The notes: generated from the letters alone by a model not told the origin. Counted from the first letter of the stretch, positions 1 to 10,608 are shown. The stretch is 31,644 nt of DNA from Ureaplasma sp. (GCA_020024775.1 JAHHTF010000006.1:1-31644), one strand, 5' to 3'. Translations and numbers: made by a program.

Positions 1-104
1 ATTTGTTAGAATTGTTTTATTATTGTGGTTCCCCACAAAATTTCTTAAACACCCACTATGATCCTAGTGCTTTTGAAAACACTAATATCAAAGTCCATAA
101 GTAA
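1..104 (+). CDS. C-terminal end of an unidentified plus-strand gene (partial)
   Basis: An open frame enters from the left edge (first full codon at base 3) and ends at TAA 102-104, giving 33 residues: LLELFYYCGSPQNFLNTHYD, then PSAFENTNIKVHK. No start codon is in the window. The composition looks protein-like, and the frame stops three bases before a perfect hairpin terminator, which is what a real 3' gene end would show. It is convergent with the ABC transporter gene ending at 142. The product cannot be identified from so short a tail; this is an inference from frame and context. Confidence 0.5.
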   Translation, partial: LLELFYYCGSPQNFLNTHYDPSAFENTNIKVHK

Positions 105-106
105 AT

Positions 107-136
107 AAAAAGATTCAGACTAACCTGAATCTTTTT
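107..136. terminator. Bidirectional intrinsic terminator
   Basis: A perfect 12-bp stem (107-118 with 125-136, arm AAAAAGATTCAG) encloses a 6-base loop. The arms start with A5 and end with T5, so either strand gives a G/C-containing hairpin followed by a U-run. It lies between the stop of the plus-strand gene (104) and the stop of the minus-strand ABC gene (142), and can serve both convergent transcripts. Confidence 0.85.
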
Positions 137-141
137 AACAT

Positions 142-2721
142 CTATTCAATAACATTTAATTGTGAATTATAAAGCTTAGCATAGAAGCCATCTAATTCAA
201 TTAATTCATCATGATTTCCTGATTCGATTAATTCACCATCTTTGATAACTAAGATCTTAGTTGCATCTCTAATAGTTGATAATCTATGAGCAATCATAAT
301 AGAAGTTTTATCTTTAATTAAATTATTCATTGCATGTTGAATTTGTTTTTCTGTTTTAGTATCAACAGATGAAGTTGCTTCATCAAGAATTAAGATATGA
401 ACATTATAAAGAATTGCTCTAGCAATTGCTAATAATTGTTTTTCTCCTTTAGAGAAAATATCAGCATTGTTTGATAATACTGTATCATAACCATCTTTTA
501 ATCTCATGATTAAATCGTGGCAATTAGCTAATTTACATGCCTCAATGATTTGTTCATCAGTTGCATTTTCATTTGCAATTTTTAAGTTTTCTTTCACTGT
601 TTTATCAAAGAAGAATGTTTCTTGTAAAACCATTGAAATATTATTTCTTAATGATGCTTTTGTAACTTGTGATATTGGAGTATCATCAATTAAGATGTCT
701 CCTTTATCAACTTCATATAACTTAGTAATTAAGTTAACGATTGTTGTTTTACCAGATCCTGTTGGACCTACAATACCAATGAAGTCACCTTTATTAATAG
801 TGAATGAAATATCTTTTAGAACTGGACGTTCTGGGTTGTATCCAAATGTTACATTCTTGAATTCAATTTTAGGTTCAACTACTTTATGAGTTTCATCTTC
901 AGTGAATTCAAATTCATGTTTATATTTATCATATGCAATTGAGATTACAATTTTTTCAAATTCTGTGTATTCTTCTTTTTGTTCAAAAACTGGAATAATT
1001 CTTAATGTCCCAGCTTTTGCTGACATAATGACAGTGAACACGTTTGATAATTGAACAAGTGGAGACATTAGGTTTCTAGCTAAGATTAAGAATACTGTTA
1101 ATCTTAAACTTGAATTCATTACTTGTAATTGTTCTAATTGTTCAGGTGATACAATTGTTGGTTCATCATATACAAATGAAATTTTAATACCAACAAAAGC
1201 ATCGTGGTGGCCTGTTAAAATCATTGATGCTGCACAGATTGTAATAATTGCAGTTGAAATATTTGTTAAAGATAATGTAACTGGAATTGAAGCTGACCCA
1301 TATACTTGAGAATAATAAACAGCTTTAGCAGTTTTCTTATTAATTCCTTTGAATTTTTCAAACACTAATTCTTGTTGATTATAAGTATCAATTAAAGCTT
1401 GTGCTGGAATATATTCATCTAAGAAACCAGTAATATCAGCAATTGTACTTTGAACTTGAGCAAAGTATGGTTGTGATTTCTTTAAGAAGAATGATGTACT
1501 TAATAAAATGATTGCAGCTAATGCTAATGTAACAAAAGTTAATGTTACTGAAATAAAGAACATTCCAATTGTTACACCAACGAAATAAACAATTGTTCCA
1601 ATGATATCTGTTAAGTTATCAGATAATAAACTTGAAATAGCATTTACGTCATTTGTAAAGTTTGAAATAATATTACCAGCTTTGTTTTGATCAAAGAATC
1701 TAATTGGTAAATTATTAATCTTTTTATACAAATCATCCCTGATTCGCTTAGCTATTCTTTGCCCCATCTTGACTGTTAATATATATTGGAAATACAATAT
1801 CACTCAGTCAGCACAGAAGATTCCAATAATGATTCCACAAATTGTAGATACTCTTGCAAAGTTTGCTGTACCACCAGGACTTGGTAAATATTGCATTGCA
1901 TATTGGATACAAACGTTACCACCAATAGCAATTGTAGATGAAACAATAGCTAACATAAAAACACCAATGATAGATCATTTTTCTTCTTTAAGATAATGAC
2001 CAAAATGTTTTCAAATCATTTTGAATTGTTTATTAGAATTTTTCTTTTGAGTTCCAATTACAATTTCATCATTAGAAGTAATATCTAATCTAACATTTTC
2101 AACTTTTGATTTTAAGCTTTTTTCTAAATCTTTATTAATGTTAACAAAGATTCTAGAAATATCTTTCAACAATAAGTTTTTAAACTTGATTAAATTGTCT
2201 TTTAAACTTCTAATGATTTGTTCAGTACTTTTTTCATTTCAATTAGGCACTAATTCTTTAATGATATCTAGCACTAATTCTTCATTAAATATTTGAGTGT
2301 CTGAGAATTTAAACAATTCTATTTGTAATGAATTATTTGAAACTAAGACACCATTTTTATCAAATAATTGAACTTCTTTAATATTGATAATAATTTTGTT
2401 TGCAAATGCATGAACATCGATTTTAGCATTGATTAGTTCATCTTTCAATGTATCTGGTGCATTAATAAACAAACTATCAAAATTATCAATAATCATTTCT
2501 TTGAATCTAGGCTCTTCTTGTTTAATGATATCTGCAACTACTTCTGTAGTCAAGTTTGGATTATTGTTAGTGAACGTTGCTAATAAATGTTCAAAATTAG
2601 ATCTGTTAATTTTTGTTTGTTTATTATTAAATCCATTAACAAATAATTCAAAAGCTCCATTAGATTGAAGGATGGCATGTTTGTTTAATTGATTAGTCAT
2701 TTGCATGTTGTCTAATTTCAT
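142..2721 (-). CDS. ABC exporter half-transporter with long N-terminal extension (catalytically competent ATP site)
   Basis: 859 residues when UGA is read as Trp. Residues 1 to about 235 form a soluble extension without a recognised domain. A six-helix exporter membrane domain follows (about 250-590), then the nucleotide-binding domain. Visible motifs are Walker A GPTGSGKT (652-659), Q-loop VLQET, Walker B LILDEATS with catalytic Glu (about 777-784) and H-loop IAHRLS (His812). The signature is degenerate: FSKGEKQ (from 756) in place of LSGGQ. The start is fixed by a strong site (AGGGAGGTAG) just before ATG 2721; the gene overlaps the upstream ABC gene by 29 bases, indicating coupled translation. 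Its motif set complements that partner, so I infer a heterodimeric exporter acting in the plasma membrane. Substrate unknown. The family is usually about 580-600 residues, so the extension is unusual. Confidence 0.9.
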
Positions 2722-4519
2722 TTTCTACCTCCCTTTCACCTAATTGAGATATTGCAATATCATAATAAGCTTGACAGTTCTTTAATAGGTTGATATGAGT
2801 ATCAAATCCAATTACTTCACCTTTATCCATTACAATAATTCTATTTGCATTTTTAACTGCTGAAATTCTTTGAGCTACTAATAACATTGTTTGGTTATAT
2901 TTGTTTTTAAGTAATTCATTTTGAATTTCTTTTTCAGTTAACATATCTAATGCACTAGTACTATCATCTAGAATTAAGAATCTAGATTTCTTTAATAATG
3001 TTCTAGCAATTGCTAATCTTTGTTTTTGACCACCAGAGAAGTTGTTACCTCTTTCTACAACTTCATGATCAAAATCGCCTTCTTTTTGCATAATGAAATC
3101 ATATGCATTAGCAATTTGACAAGCATCAATTAATTCTTCATTTGTTGTATCTGGTTTGGCAAACAATAAGTTTGACTTAATTGTTCCTTCAAACAATGTA
3201 ACAATTTGAGGACAATATGTAATTAATGCTTTTAGTTGGTCTTTTGTGTAGTCTTTAATATTAACTCCACATAATTTGATTTCACCTTCAACAACATCAT
3301 ACATTCTTAAAATCAAATTTAATAATGTAGTTTTACCAGCTGAAGTTGAACCGATAATCCCAACCACTTCGTTTGGTTTAATTGAAATATTAATGTTCTT
3401 TAAATTGTAATCATTTTCTGGATTAAATTTGAATGATAGATTATTAATTTCAATTGTGTTTAAAGCATCATTAGGCAATTCAACACCTTCAGTTGGATAT
3501 TTGATTTTTGGTTCATAATCAAATAGTTCTTTAATTCTTCTAACACTAGGAATACTTCTCCCAATTTGAACCATTGAAACAATAATCATAATAATAGAAG
3601 AAACAATTAGACCTAATAAGATTGATAATGAAGCAAACTTAGACATTAATCCAGCTGGCGAAATTCATGTCACAATTGGCATAATAATGTTTAATACAAA
3701 ATAAATTGTTGGGAAAGCAATAAACATTCTTTTACTACCTGAAGTAGAAGATGAACGTAATGCTTCTGATGCAATGTTAAATGTTGCAATTTGTTCTTCT
3801 TGTAAATTGAATGATTTAACAACTCTTTGACCAATTACATCTTCTTGCACTAATCTATTAATCTTATCAACACCTTTTTGTGATCTACTAAAGTATTTAA
3901 TAGCAGGTGCTGCTGAACCCATAATCACAAGGATTAATACAAGGGTACAAACAAAGATTAATACAATAATTGATCAAGATGGAATATTAGGATATCCTTG
4001 CGCTGCAACCCCTGCATCTGAAGATGATTGTGAACACATTGTAATAATTGCAATAGCTGAACCAATATAAATACAAACTGATTTAATTAATGTTCTAAAC
4101 ATAAACATATAGCTATTTTTCAACATTACAACATCTTGAGTCATTCTGGTTAATAATGATGAAGATTTAATATGGTCTAAATCTACTAATGAGAATGTTT
4201 GCACCTTGGCATACATTCTATTTCTTAAGTTATAAGTAATAATTGCTAACATCCTTGATAGGAAGATAACACTTAAATATCCTGCTGCTAATGAGACAAA
4301 AGCAACCAGAGCCATGATTGCTGTTCATATTCCCCCATTCGCTAACGCTGAATATTGTGGGAATGCTAACTCGGCATTTGGTTGCAGTGTCGCTTGTAAT
4401 TTTGATAATATAACTGGCACTCCGACATCAGATGCTGCTGCAACTAATACTAATAAGATATTAATTACTAATAATGTAATTGTTCTCTTATTGAGTGCAT
4501 ATTTCAAAATCTTAAACAT
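2693..4519 (-). CDS. ABC exporter half-transporter with degenerate ATP site
   Basis: 608 residues with UGA as Trp, the usual length for an exporter half-transporter: membrane domain about 1-330, then the nucleotide-binding domain. Walker A GSTSAGKT (390-397) and a canonical signature FSGGQKQ (from 494) are present. Walker B reads LILDDSTS, with Asp519 in place of the catalytic Glu, and the H-loop reads VAQRIS, with Gln550 in place of His. In the ABC family this marks the non-catalytic half of an asymmetric dimer. The missing functions are present in the next gene, which has Glu and His but a poor signature. The start at 4519 overlaps the end of the upstream membrane-protein gene by 8 bases. 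Probably a drug or lipid exporter subunit; substrate unknown. Confidence 0.9.
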
Positions 4520-6578
4520 AGTTTTTCATCAATTCTACTCTAGCAGGATCAAATGACGCAATTGTATCATCTGACATTAAGTAACTGTATTTTTTGTATG
4601 AACTTGTAGTTTGACATAATCTAATAGTATAGTAGATGAATGCAATTGGACCCATAATACCTAAGATTAAAGATCATGCATTGTATAGTTCTAATCCAGC
4701 ATCATATTGCATTGCAATACCGAATCCAACGATAAATGAAATCATTGCTGCTTGGATAGTAACTGTGAAGATGAATTCAAATAAGTTCATTTGAGATTTA
4801 CGTAACACCATTTTAGTGTTGTTTAACATAACACCAAGTGGGTATAACGATGTTCAGATAGTTAAGTATAAATAAGTGATATTGAAGTCTTGGTATCCAT
4901 TAGCTGAACTGAAGTTCATTTTGAACATTCCAAAGACTGAAGCACTTGACAATGTTGATAATTTGTTTAATAACATTTGTTTAACTTTTAATGCTAATGC
5001 ACCTTTTGGTAAAGCTGGTGGTACACCAAAAGTTTCTAAGAATTGTACTAATTTAACAATTGATTGTTGTCTAGTAGCTGGGTCAACCATACCTTGGAAC
5101 ATTGGAGCTAAAGCTGCAGATAATTTTGGAGCTAAAGCTGCTGGAATACCATTTTGTGTTAAGAATGCTTCTAGCATTTTTGGATTACTTAACATTTTAA
5201 CTTGGTCTAAGTATTCTTGTTTTTTAAGCATAGTTGTTAATAAGTATTGAAGATCAAGTTTGCTTAATTCTTTAGGGTTACCTGCAATTTGTTGAATTAC
5301 AGTTTGACCACTATGAGTATTGTTAGCAACTAAGAAGTTGATTAATCCAATATTTTTATTAACAGTTGTGTTGTCATATAAGAAAATGTATAATGCAAAT
5401 GATAATGCAATTTGTAAAAGGAATGTAACTGAAATTGTAATACCAACAATTCATAATAAATTCTTAGCAGTAACTTTAGTATCAGTTAATCCAAAGAATG
5501 TAATTGCATCTGCAAAACCATAACCAAAGAATGGTAATATATATAGAAGTATATATCAAACAGTACGTCCCATTTGATAGTTAAGAGAAATAACTTGATC
5601 AATAGTCGACGACATTTTAATTGCAATACCAATAATTGCAAATCCTTTGAAAAGTTGAATAGTAGCAATAGCTGTTAATTGTCTTCATGAATATCTCATG
5701 TATTCTCAAGCTTGGTTACCTTTTTCACTTTTCATTAGTTTAGATGTTGGGTTAATTACAATCATTGCAATCGGAGCAACAATTAGTAATGAAACTAATG
5801 TCCCAATTGATAATCCTAAACCAGCATATAAACCAATATGAAGGTCTTTTTGAATAAACTTGTTAAATTTAGTTGCATTAATCTTAATTAAAATATCTGG
5901 TAGGAATGCTCCTACAGCCATTGAACCACCAATTAATGCAAATGATAAAATCATTAAAATGATTGCTAAGAATGAACTTTTTTTGTATTGTACAAACACA
6001 ATAAAAGTAAATAAATATGAAAGAATGAAATCATAAATTAATGATCCTAAAATATATCAGAATGCTTCTGTTTGACCTAATAATGTGTTTTGGTGTAAAC
6101 ATGCTACTTCGTTATAAATAGCACACACTGCAACACAAACAGGTGTAAAGATAACATTATATATTGTTATTGCTTTCATTGAGTTTTTATACAATTTTGC
6201 AAATATTTGTTCTTTAGATAATAATGCTCCTTCTCCAGCAATAATTGATCTATTGAATGCATAAATTGTTGCAATTGATAAAGATCATGAAATCTGTATA
6301 AACCCAATTTGAACTGCTGCTAAATATCCTATTGACATTGCAGCTTGGGTACCATACCCGACTTGAATTCCCTTTCAAAATTCAGCGGTCACATTCATAT
6401 TGTCCGTATTAGATACCAATAATACTATTGCTATCGGCATTATTCCATTAAATAATGCAAATAATAAGAACAAAATACTATTTTTAAAAAAATTAAAATA
6501 ATCCTTTGAGAAACGATTAGATTGCTTATGAACTTGCTTCGTTTCTTGATTACTTTGCTCTATATATTGATTAGTCAT
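4512..6578 (-). CDS. Polytopic membrane protein, first gene of the ABC exporter operon (possibly MATE-like)
   Basis: 688 residues with many UGA-Trp codons. The N-terminus is hydrophilic (about 25 residues, Gln-rich), then about 10-12 hydrophobic segments alternate with short loops. About 160 residues (roughly 405-565) form a soluble insertion, predicted helical by eye and rich in Ala, Leu, Lys and Pro, before the last membrane segments. The length and spacing of the segments recall MATE or lipid-flippase folds, but I see no decisive motif, so the family is a weak guess. It overlaps the start of the first ABC gene by 8 bases and leads that operon, which suggests a shared transport role. The ATG at 6578 has no Shine-Dalgarno site; a TATAAT box lies only 7 bases upstream. 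Confidence 0.8.
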
Positions 6579-6585
6579 ATGCTCT

Positions 6586-6591
6586 ATTATA
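6586..6591 (-). promoter_or_regulatory. -10 box (TATAAT) giving a nearly leaderless mRNA
   Basis: On the minus strand a perfect TATAAT is followed by AGAGCAT and then the ATG at 6578. A start site about seven bases downstream of the box would fall at or next to the start codon, so the mRNA would have almost no leader. No convincing -35 box lies 16-18 bases further upstream, which is common in mycoplasmas. The ribosomal terminator just upstream (6652-6688) fits a new transcription unit starting here. Confidence 0.6.
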
Positions 6592-6651
6592 CTCTAAAAA
6601 CATAGAAAATAATAATTATTTACTTTTTTAAATAAAATAGAAAAAATACCT

Positions 6652-6688
6652 AAAAAAATAGACCTTATTCTTACTATAGAATAAAGTC
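6652..6688 (-). terminator. Intrinsic terminator after rplQ
   Basis: A 10-bp stem (6661-6670 with 6679-6688, one G-U pair) with an 8-base loop is followed on the minus strand by a run of seven T (complement of A 6652-6658). It starts 12 bases after the rplQ stop and closes the long ribosomal transcription unit. Confidence 0.85.
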
Positions 6689-6699
6689 TACAATTTATA

Positions 6700-7062
6700 T
6701 TATTTTACAAGTTGAATAATAGCTTGTTCTGTATTATCTCCAGCACGAGTACCTAATTTTAATACTCTTGTATATCCACCTGGTCTATCTTTATATTTAG
6801 GAGCAATTTCACTAAATAATCTTTTAATTAGATCTGATTTTGAATATTTGCTAGTTGTCATTAAGATTGATTCAGCTTTTCTTCTAGCAGCTAAAGTATC
6901 ATTTTTAGCAACAGTGATTAATCTTTCCACATGTCTTTGTGTTTCTTTAGCTTTTGTGTGAGTTGTTACAATTGATTCATATGATAATACATCACTAACT
7001 TGTTGACGAGTTACCATTTTTCTTCAACTTCTAGTTTTCCCTGGTTTATTAATATAACTCAT
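6700..7062 (-). CDS. rplQ: Large-subunit ribosomal protein bL17
   Basis: 120 residues, the normal bL17 length, starting MSYINKPGKTRSWRKMVTRQ. The Trp at residue 13 is a UGA codon, which would hide the true start under the standard code; ATG 7062 is chosen because AAAGGAG sits about 8 bases upstream and gives the conserved basic N-terminus. bL17 binds 23S rRNA near the exit tunnel. It is the last gene of the alpha part of the cluster, 15 bases after rpoA, and is followed by a terminator. Confidence 0.97.
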
Positions 7063-7077
7063 TGTATTGTCTCCTTT

Positions 7078-8055
7078 CTATTCGTCTTTTAGTTTGAAAC
7101 CATGTTTGTGAACAGTGTTAATAATTTCAGTGATTGATTTTTTCCCTAAGTTTTTAATTTTAGTAATTTGGTCTTTTGTTTTTTCCATTAAGTCTTGAAT
7201 GTTGTTCAATCCTTCATTTTTTAAAGCATTGTATGCACGAACTGATAAATCAAGTTCTTCAATTGGAACATATAAGATTTTTTCTCTTTCTTGTTCTTTT
7301 TCTTGCATAATTTCAAGTTCTTGGATTGTATCGTTTAAAGATACTAATTTTTTTAAATGACTTTCTAAAATTTTAGCTCCGACTGAGATTGCATCTGCTG
7401 CAGTCACAGAACCATTAGTAGCAATTGTAATAGTTAGTTTATCACTAGTACCTTGTTTAGAGTTTTTGATTTCGTCTACTTCATAATTAAATGAAAGGAC
7501 TGGTGAGAAACTTGAGTCAGTTGGAATTACTGAAACAATGTTAAGTAATTCTTTGTTGTAACTAAAGCTTTTGAACCCTCTACCAATTCTTGCATAAATA
7601 GACATTTCAAAAGTTCTTTTTCCAGTAACTGTTGCAATGTGTAAATCTTTGTTAAGAATTTCAAACATTGGTGGACATTCAATGTCAGCAGCTGTAATGT
7701 TTCCTGGTCCATCAAATTTGATTTTTAATGATGGTCATTGTTCGATTGTTGAATTGTCTAATAATTCAGCATCTTCTTTTGAACCAACAAATTTGATAAC
7801 TAGATTCTTAAGGTTTAAGATGATTTGTGTTAAATCTTCTTTAACACTTTCAATTGCAGTGTATTCATGCGTAATACCTGGAACTTTAATTGCAAACATT
7901 GAAACACCAGGAATTGATGCTAAACATACTCTTCTTAGTGCATTTCCTAATGTTTGACCAAACCCTTGTTCAAGTGGTTCTAATACAATTACTGCTTTGT
8001 TTTTTGTATCTGTTGGGAATTTAGGATCAATATCGTATTTTAAAAATTTTTCCAT
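7078..8055 (-). CDS. rpoA: RNA polymerase alpha subunit
   Basis: 325 residues. The N-terminal domain (about 1-230) carries the dimerisation and polymerase-assembly part, with LEQGFGQTLGNALRRV near residue 28 as the family motif. The C-terminal domain (about 255-325) has the helix-hairpin-helix core (LSVRAYNALKNEGL and IKNLGKKSITEI) that contacts upstream promoter DNA. One in-frame UGA-Trp lies near residue 108. It sits between rpsK and rplQ as in most bacteria; AAAGGAT precedes the ATG. Ends with TAG at 7078. Confidence 0.98.
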
Positions 8056-8085
8056 CTATCAATATCCTTTATCTGAAATTAATTA

Positions 8086-8451
8086 TTAACGTGGTTTTTT
8101 AGGAGGTCTACAACCATTGTGAGGAATAGGAGTTGTATCTGAAATTTTTGTAACACTTAATCCAGCAGTGTTTAAACTACGGATTGCTGTATCTCTACCA
8201 GAACCTGTACCATTAACTTTAACAGCCACAGATCTTAAACCAAGATCAAAAGCAACTTTTGCAGCAGCTTCAGCAGCTAGTCCTGATGAGTAAGGAGTTT
8301 TCTTTTTAGAACCTTTGTAACCAATTGAACCTGATGAAGCTCAAGAGATAACATTACCTTGTTCATCTGTAATAGTAATGATAGTGTTGTTTTTTGTTGC
8401 ATGGATATGTGCTAATCCATTAGTAAAGGTTAGTTTTTTCTTTTTTGCCAT
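8086..8451 (-). CDS. rpsK: Small-subunit ribosomal protein uS11
   Basis: 121 residues (family about 120-130), starting MAKKKKLTFTNGLAHIHATK and ending HNGCRPPKKPR, the conserved uS11 tail. It contains the family stretch GTGSGRDTAIRSL. A UGA-Trp lies in the conserved ISWASSG motif. uS11 is a platform protein near the mRNA exit site of the 30S subunit. The start follows an AGAGGT site and lies 19 bases after rpsM; rpoA follows after 30 bases. Confidence 0.97.
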
Positions 8452-8470
8452 TTTAATTACCTCTTATTTA

Positions 8471-8845
8471 TTATCTTGATTCAATTTTCTTGTTTGCAAC
8501 TGTTTTTCTTGGACCTTTACGTGTTCTTGCGTTAGTTTTAGTTCTTTGCCCTCTTACAGGTAAGTTTCTACGGTGTCTAATACCACGGTAACTAGCAATT
8601 TCCATTAATCTCTTAATATCCATTGCAACTTCTCTTCTTAAATCACCTTCGATAGTGTATTCAGAAGCGATTTTTCTAATTAATGCTAATTCATCTTCAG
8701 TTAAATCTTTAACTCTTTTGTTAAAGTCAATTTTTGCTTTTTGTAAAATTTTAGCTGAAGTTGATTTTCCGATTCCATAAATGTAAGTTAATGAAATTAA
8801 AACTCTCTTATCATTTGGAATATCTACACCAAATAAACGTGCCAT
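8471..8845 (-). CDS. rpsM: Small-subunit ribosomal protein uS13
   Basis: 124 residues, full length, with the N-terminal MARLFGVDIPNDKRV, a central helix-two-turn-helix part, and the conserved basic tail GQRTKTNARTRKGPRK. uS13 sits in the 30S head and contacts uL5 and P-site tRNA. AAGGAG precedes the ATG at a good distance. It lies in the usual order rpmJ-rpsM-rpsK with 16-19 base gaps. Confidence 0.98.
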   Translation of the reverse strand: MARLFGVDIPNDKRVLISLTYIYGIGKSTSAKILQKAKIDFNKRVKDLTEDELALIRKIASEYTIEGDLRREVAMDIKRLMEIASYRGIRHRRNLPVRGQRTKTNARTRKGPRKTVANKKIESR

Positions 8846-8861
8846 TTAATTTCTCCTTCTC

Positions 8862-8975
8862 TTATCCTTGACGTTGTTTGTGTTTCGCGTGTTTACAGAT
8901 TACACGGACAACACCTTTTCTTTTAACGATTTTGCAATCTTTGCAAATAGGTTTTACCGATGCTCTTACTTTCAT
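8862..8975 (-). CDS. rpmJ: Large-subunit ribosomal protein bL36
   Basis: 37 residues, the standard length. The sequence begins MKVRASVKPICKDCKIVKRK and ends KHAKHKQRQG. Cys11, Cys14, Cys27 and His32 give the zinc-ribbon set of the zinc-binding (C+) form of bL36. GAAGGA lies upstream of the ATG. Located between infA (14-base gap) and rpsM, its usual place. Confidence 0.97.
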   Translation of the reverse strand: MKVRASVKPICKDCKIVKRKGVVRVICKHAKHKQRQG

Positions 8976-8989
8976 AAATTTCCTTCATT

Positions 8990-9205
8990 CTAACGATGAC
9001 GATATGTAATTCTACCACGTGTTAAATCATAAGGACTTAACTCAACATCTACTGTATCACCCGGTAAAATGTTAATTTTGAAAACTCTCATTTTACCTGA
9101 TACGTGTGCAGATACAATAATATCGTTTTCTAATTTTACTTTAAACTGACCTCCTTGAAGGACTTCAGTTATTGTACCTGTCATTTTGATTTTTTCGTCT
9201 GCCAT
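8990..9205 (-). CDS. infA: Translation initiation factor IF-1
   Basis: 71 residues, a single OB-fold. Visible family features are GTITEVLQGGQFKVKLEN, VSAHVSGKMR and the C-terminal DLTRGRITYRHR. IF-1 binds the 30S A site during initiation. The Shine-Dalgarno AGGAG lies inside the 3' end of map, whose TAG stop is four bases before this ATG, so the two are probably translationally coupled. Confidence 0.98.
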   Translation of the reverse strand: MADEKIKMTGTITEVLQGGQFKVKLENDIIVSAHVSGKMRVFKINILPGDTVDVELSPYDLTRGRITYRHR

Positions 9206-9208
9206 GTA

Positions 9209-9970
9209 CTAATTTTCTCCTGTTAATATTTCAAAACCATCTTCTGTAATTAAAACCATATGTTCTCAATGACATGTCATCTTCTTGTTTCTAGCAATAA
9301 CACTTCAACCATCTTTTGGATCAATATAGTGTTGTTCTGAACCAGTTAATATCATCGGTTCAATGCATATCACCATGTTTGGTTTTAATATACAGGTTTT
9401 AAAATACCTGTCTAGGTAATTTGGAATTACAGGATCTTCATGAAGTTCATTACCACACCCATGACCTGTAAATCCTTTTAAAATATAGTAACCATTGTCA
9501 GTTACATATTTTTGGATTGCTTTTGCAATATCCATATTTGTTGATACATTGGGTTTGATTGTATCACAAGCTTCATAAATAGCTTGTAAACAAACTTTAC
9601 TTATTTTTTCTGCTTCTGGATTATCTCCAACAATCACAGTGAATGCTGAATCACAAACATGTGATTGATAAGTAACTCCAACGTCGAATGATATCTTATC
9701 ATTTTCTTTTACAACATAATTGCTTGGGACTCCGTGAATGACGCACTCATTCACTGAAATACAAATATTACCTTGGAACCCATATTTGTTAAAGAAGGCG
9801 GGTTCTGCTCCTTCTTGAATAATTGTATCTCTGGCTAATTGATCTAATTCTAATAAACTTATACCAGGTCTAACGTGTTCTGTGATTACACGTTTAGTAA
9901 TTTTTCAAATATCACAAGCTTTTCTAATCTTTGCAATATCATCAAAATTCTTGATAATTACTTTTGACAT
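9209..9970 (-). CDS. map: Methionine aminopeptidase, type I
   Basis: 253 residues, the normal type Ia length. It removes the initiator Met from nascent proteins. Metal-ligand motifs of the family are present in order: DVGVTYQSHVCDSAF (two Asp), TGHGCGNELHEDP (His), CIEPMIL (Glu) and a final TEDGFEILTGEN (Glu). In-frame UGA-Trp codons occur near residue 23 and near residue 223. The start ATG 9970 overlaps the last 13 bases of adk; a downstream Met would lose the conserved N-terminal helix. The adk-map-infA order is common in Firmicutes and Mollicutes. Confidence 0.97.
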
Positions 9971-10608
9971 TTGCTTACTATTTCATCAAAGATTTCTTCT
10001 GATGATCCTCTTGCATCGATTTCAATCAATTTACCTTGTTGTGTATAGAAGTCAACTAATGGTTTAGTTTCTTCTAAATAAACTTGAATTCTTTTTGATG
10101 CTGTTGTAACTTCATCATCTTTACGTTGGAATAAAACATTTCCACAATTATCACAAATCCCATCATCCTTTGGTTTTGGGAAAGTAGAAACATTATAAAT
10201 TGAATTACATTCTAAACAGATTCTACGACCACAAATACGGTTGATTAAAGTTTCTGAATCTAAGTTTAAATAGAACACATAATCAATGTCTAAGATTGTT
10301 TCTAAATATTTGGCTTGTTCAATTGTTCTTGGGTATCCATCTAAGATAAACCCTTTATCATTTTTCACAACATTTAGAATTGCTTCTTTAGCAATATTAT
10401 TAGTGTATGAGTCAGGCACTAATCTTCCAGAGTTTAAGATTTCTTGAAGTTCTTTTGCTCTTTCATCATTTTGCTTAATTGCTTTTCTAAATAAGTTTCC
10501 TGTTGAGATGTGTTCTAGTCCAATGTTTTTAATTAGTAAATCAGAGATTGTACCTTTTCCCACCCCTGGTGGACCTAATAAGATAATTCTAACTTTATTG
10601 TTTATCAT
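9958..10608 (-). CDS. adk: Adenylate kinase, zinc-type LID
   Basis: 216 residues. Converts ATP plus AMP to two ADP. The P-loop is GPPGVGKG (12-19), followed by the AMP-binding region around residues 31-88 and DGYPRT (90-95). The LID holds Cys131, Cys134, Cys152 and Cys155, the four-cysteine zinc site of Gram-positive type enzymes. The ATG overlaps the end of secY by 7 bases, with only a weak upstream ribosome site (AGAAGAG), so its translation probably depends on secY. Confidence 0.98.
   Translation of the reverse strand: MINNKVRIILLGPPGVGKGTISDLLIKNIGLEHISTGNLFRKAIKQNDERAKELQEILNSGRLVPDSYTNNIAKEAILNVVKNDKGFILDGYPRTIEQAKYLETILDIDYVFYLNLDSETLINRICGRRICLECNSIYNVSTFPKPKDDGICDNCGNVLFQRKDDEVTTASKRIQVYLEETKPLVDFYTQQGKLIEIDARGSSEEIFDEIVSKCQK

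Noticed and set aside
2693..6578. Apparent chain of frameshifted or fragmented transporter genes
   Set aside because: All fragments on the minus strand lie in one frame per gene and are separated only by TGA codons, which are Trp in this organism. The genes are intact.
7637..7957. Plus-strand open frames inside rpoA and many other genes
   Set aside because: They run antisense to conserved genes, lack ribosome sites and have no recognisable product; they follow from the base composition of the coding strand.
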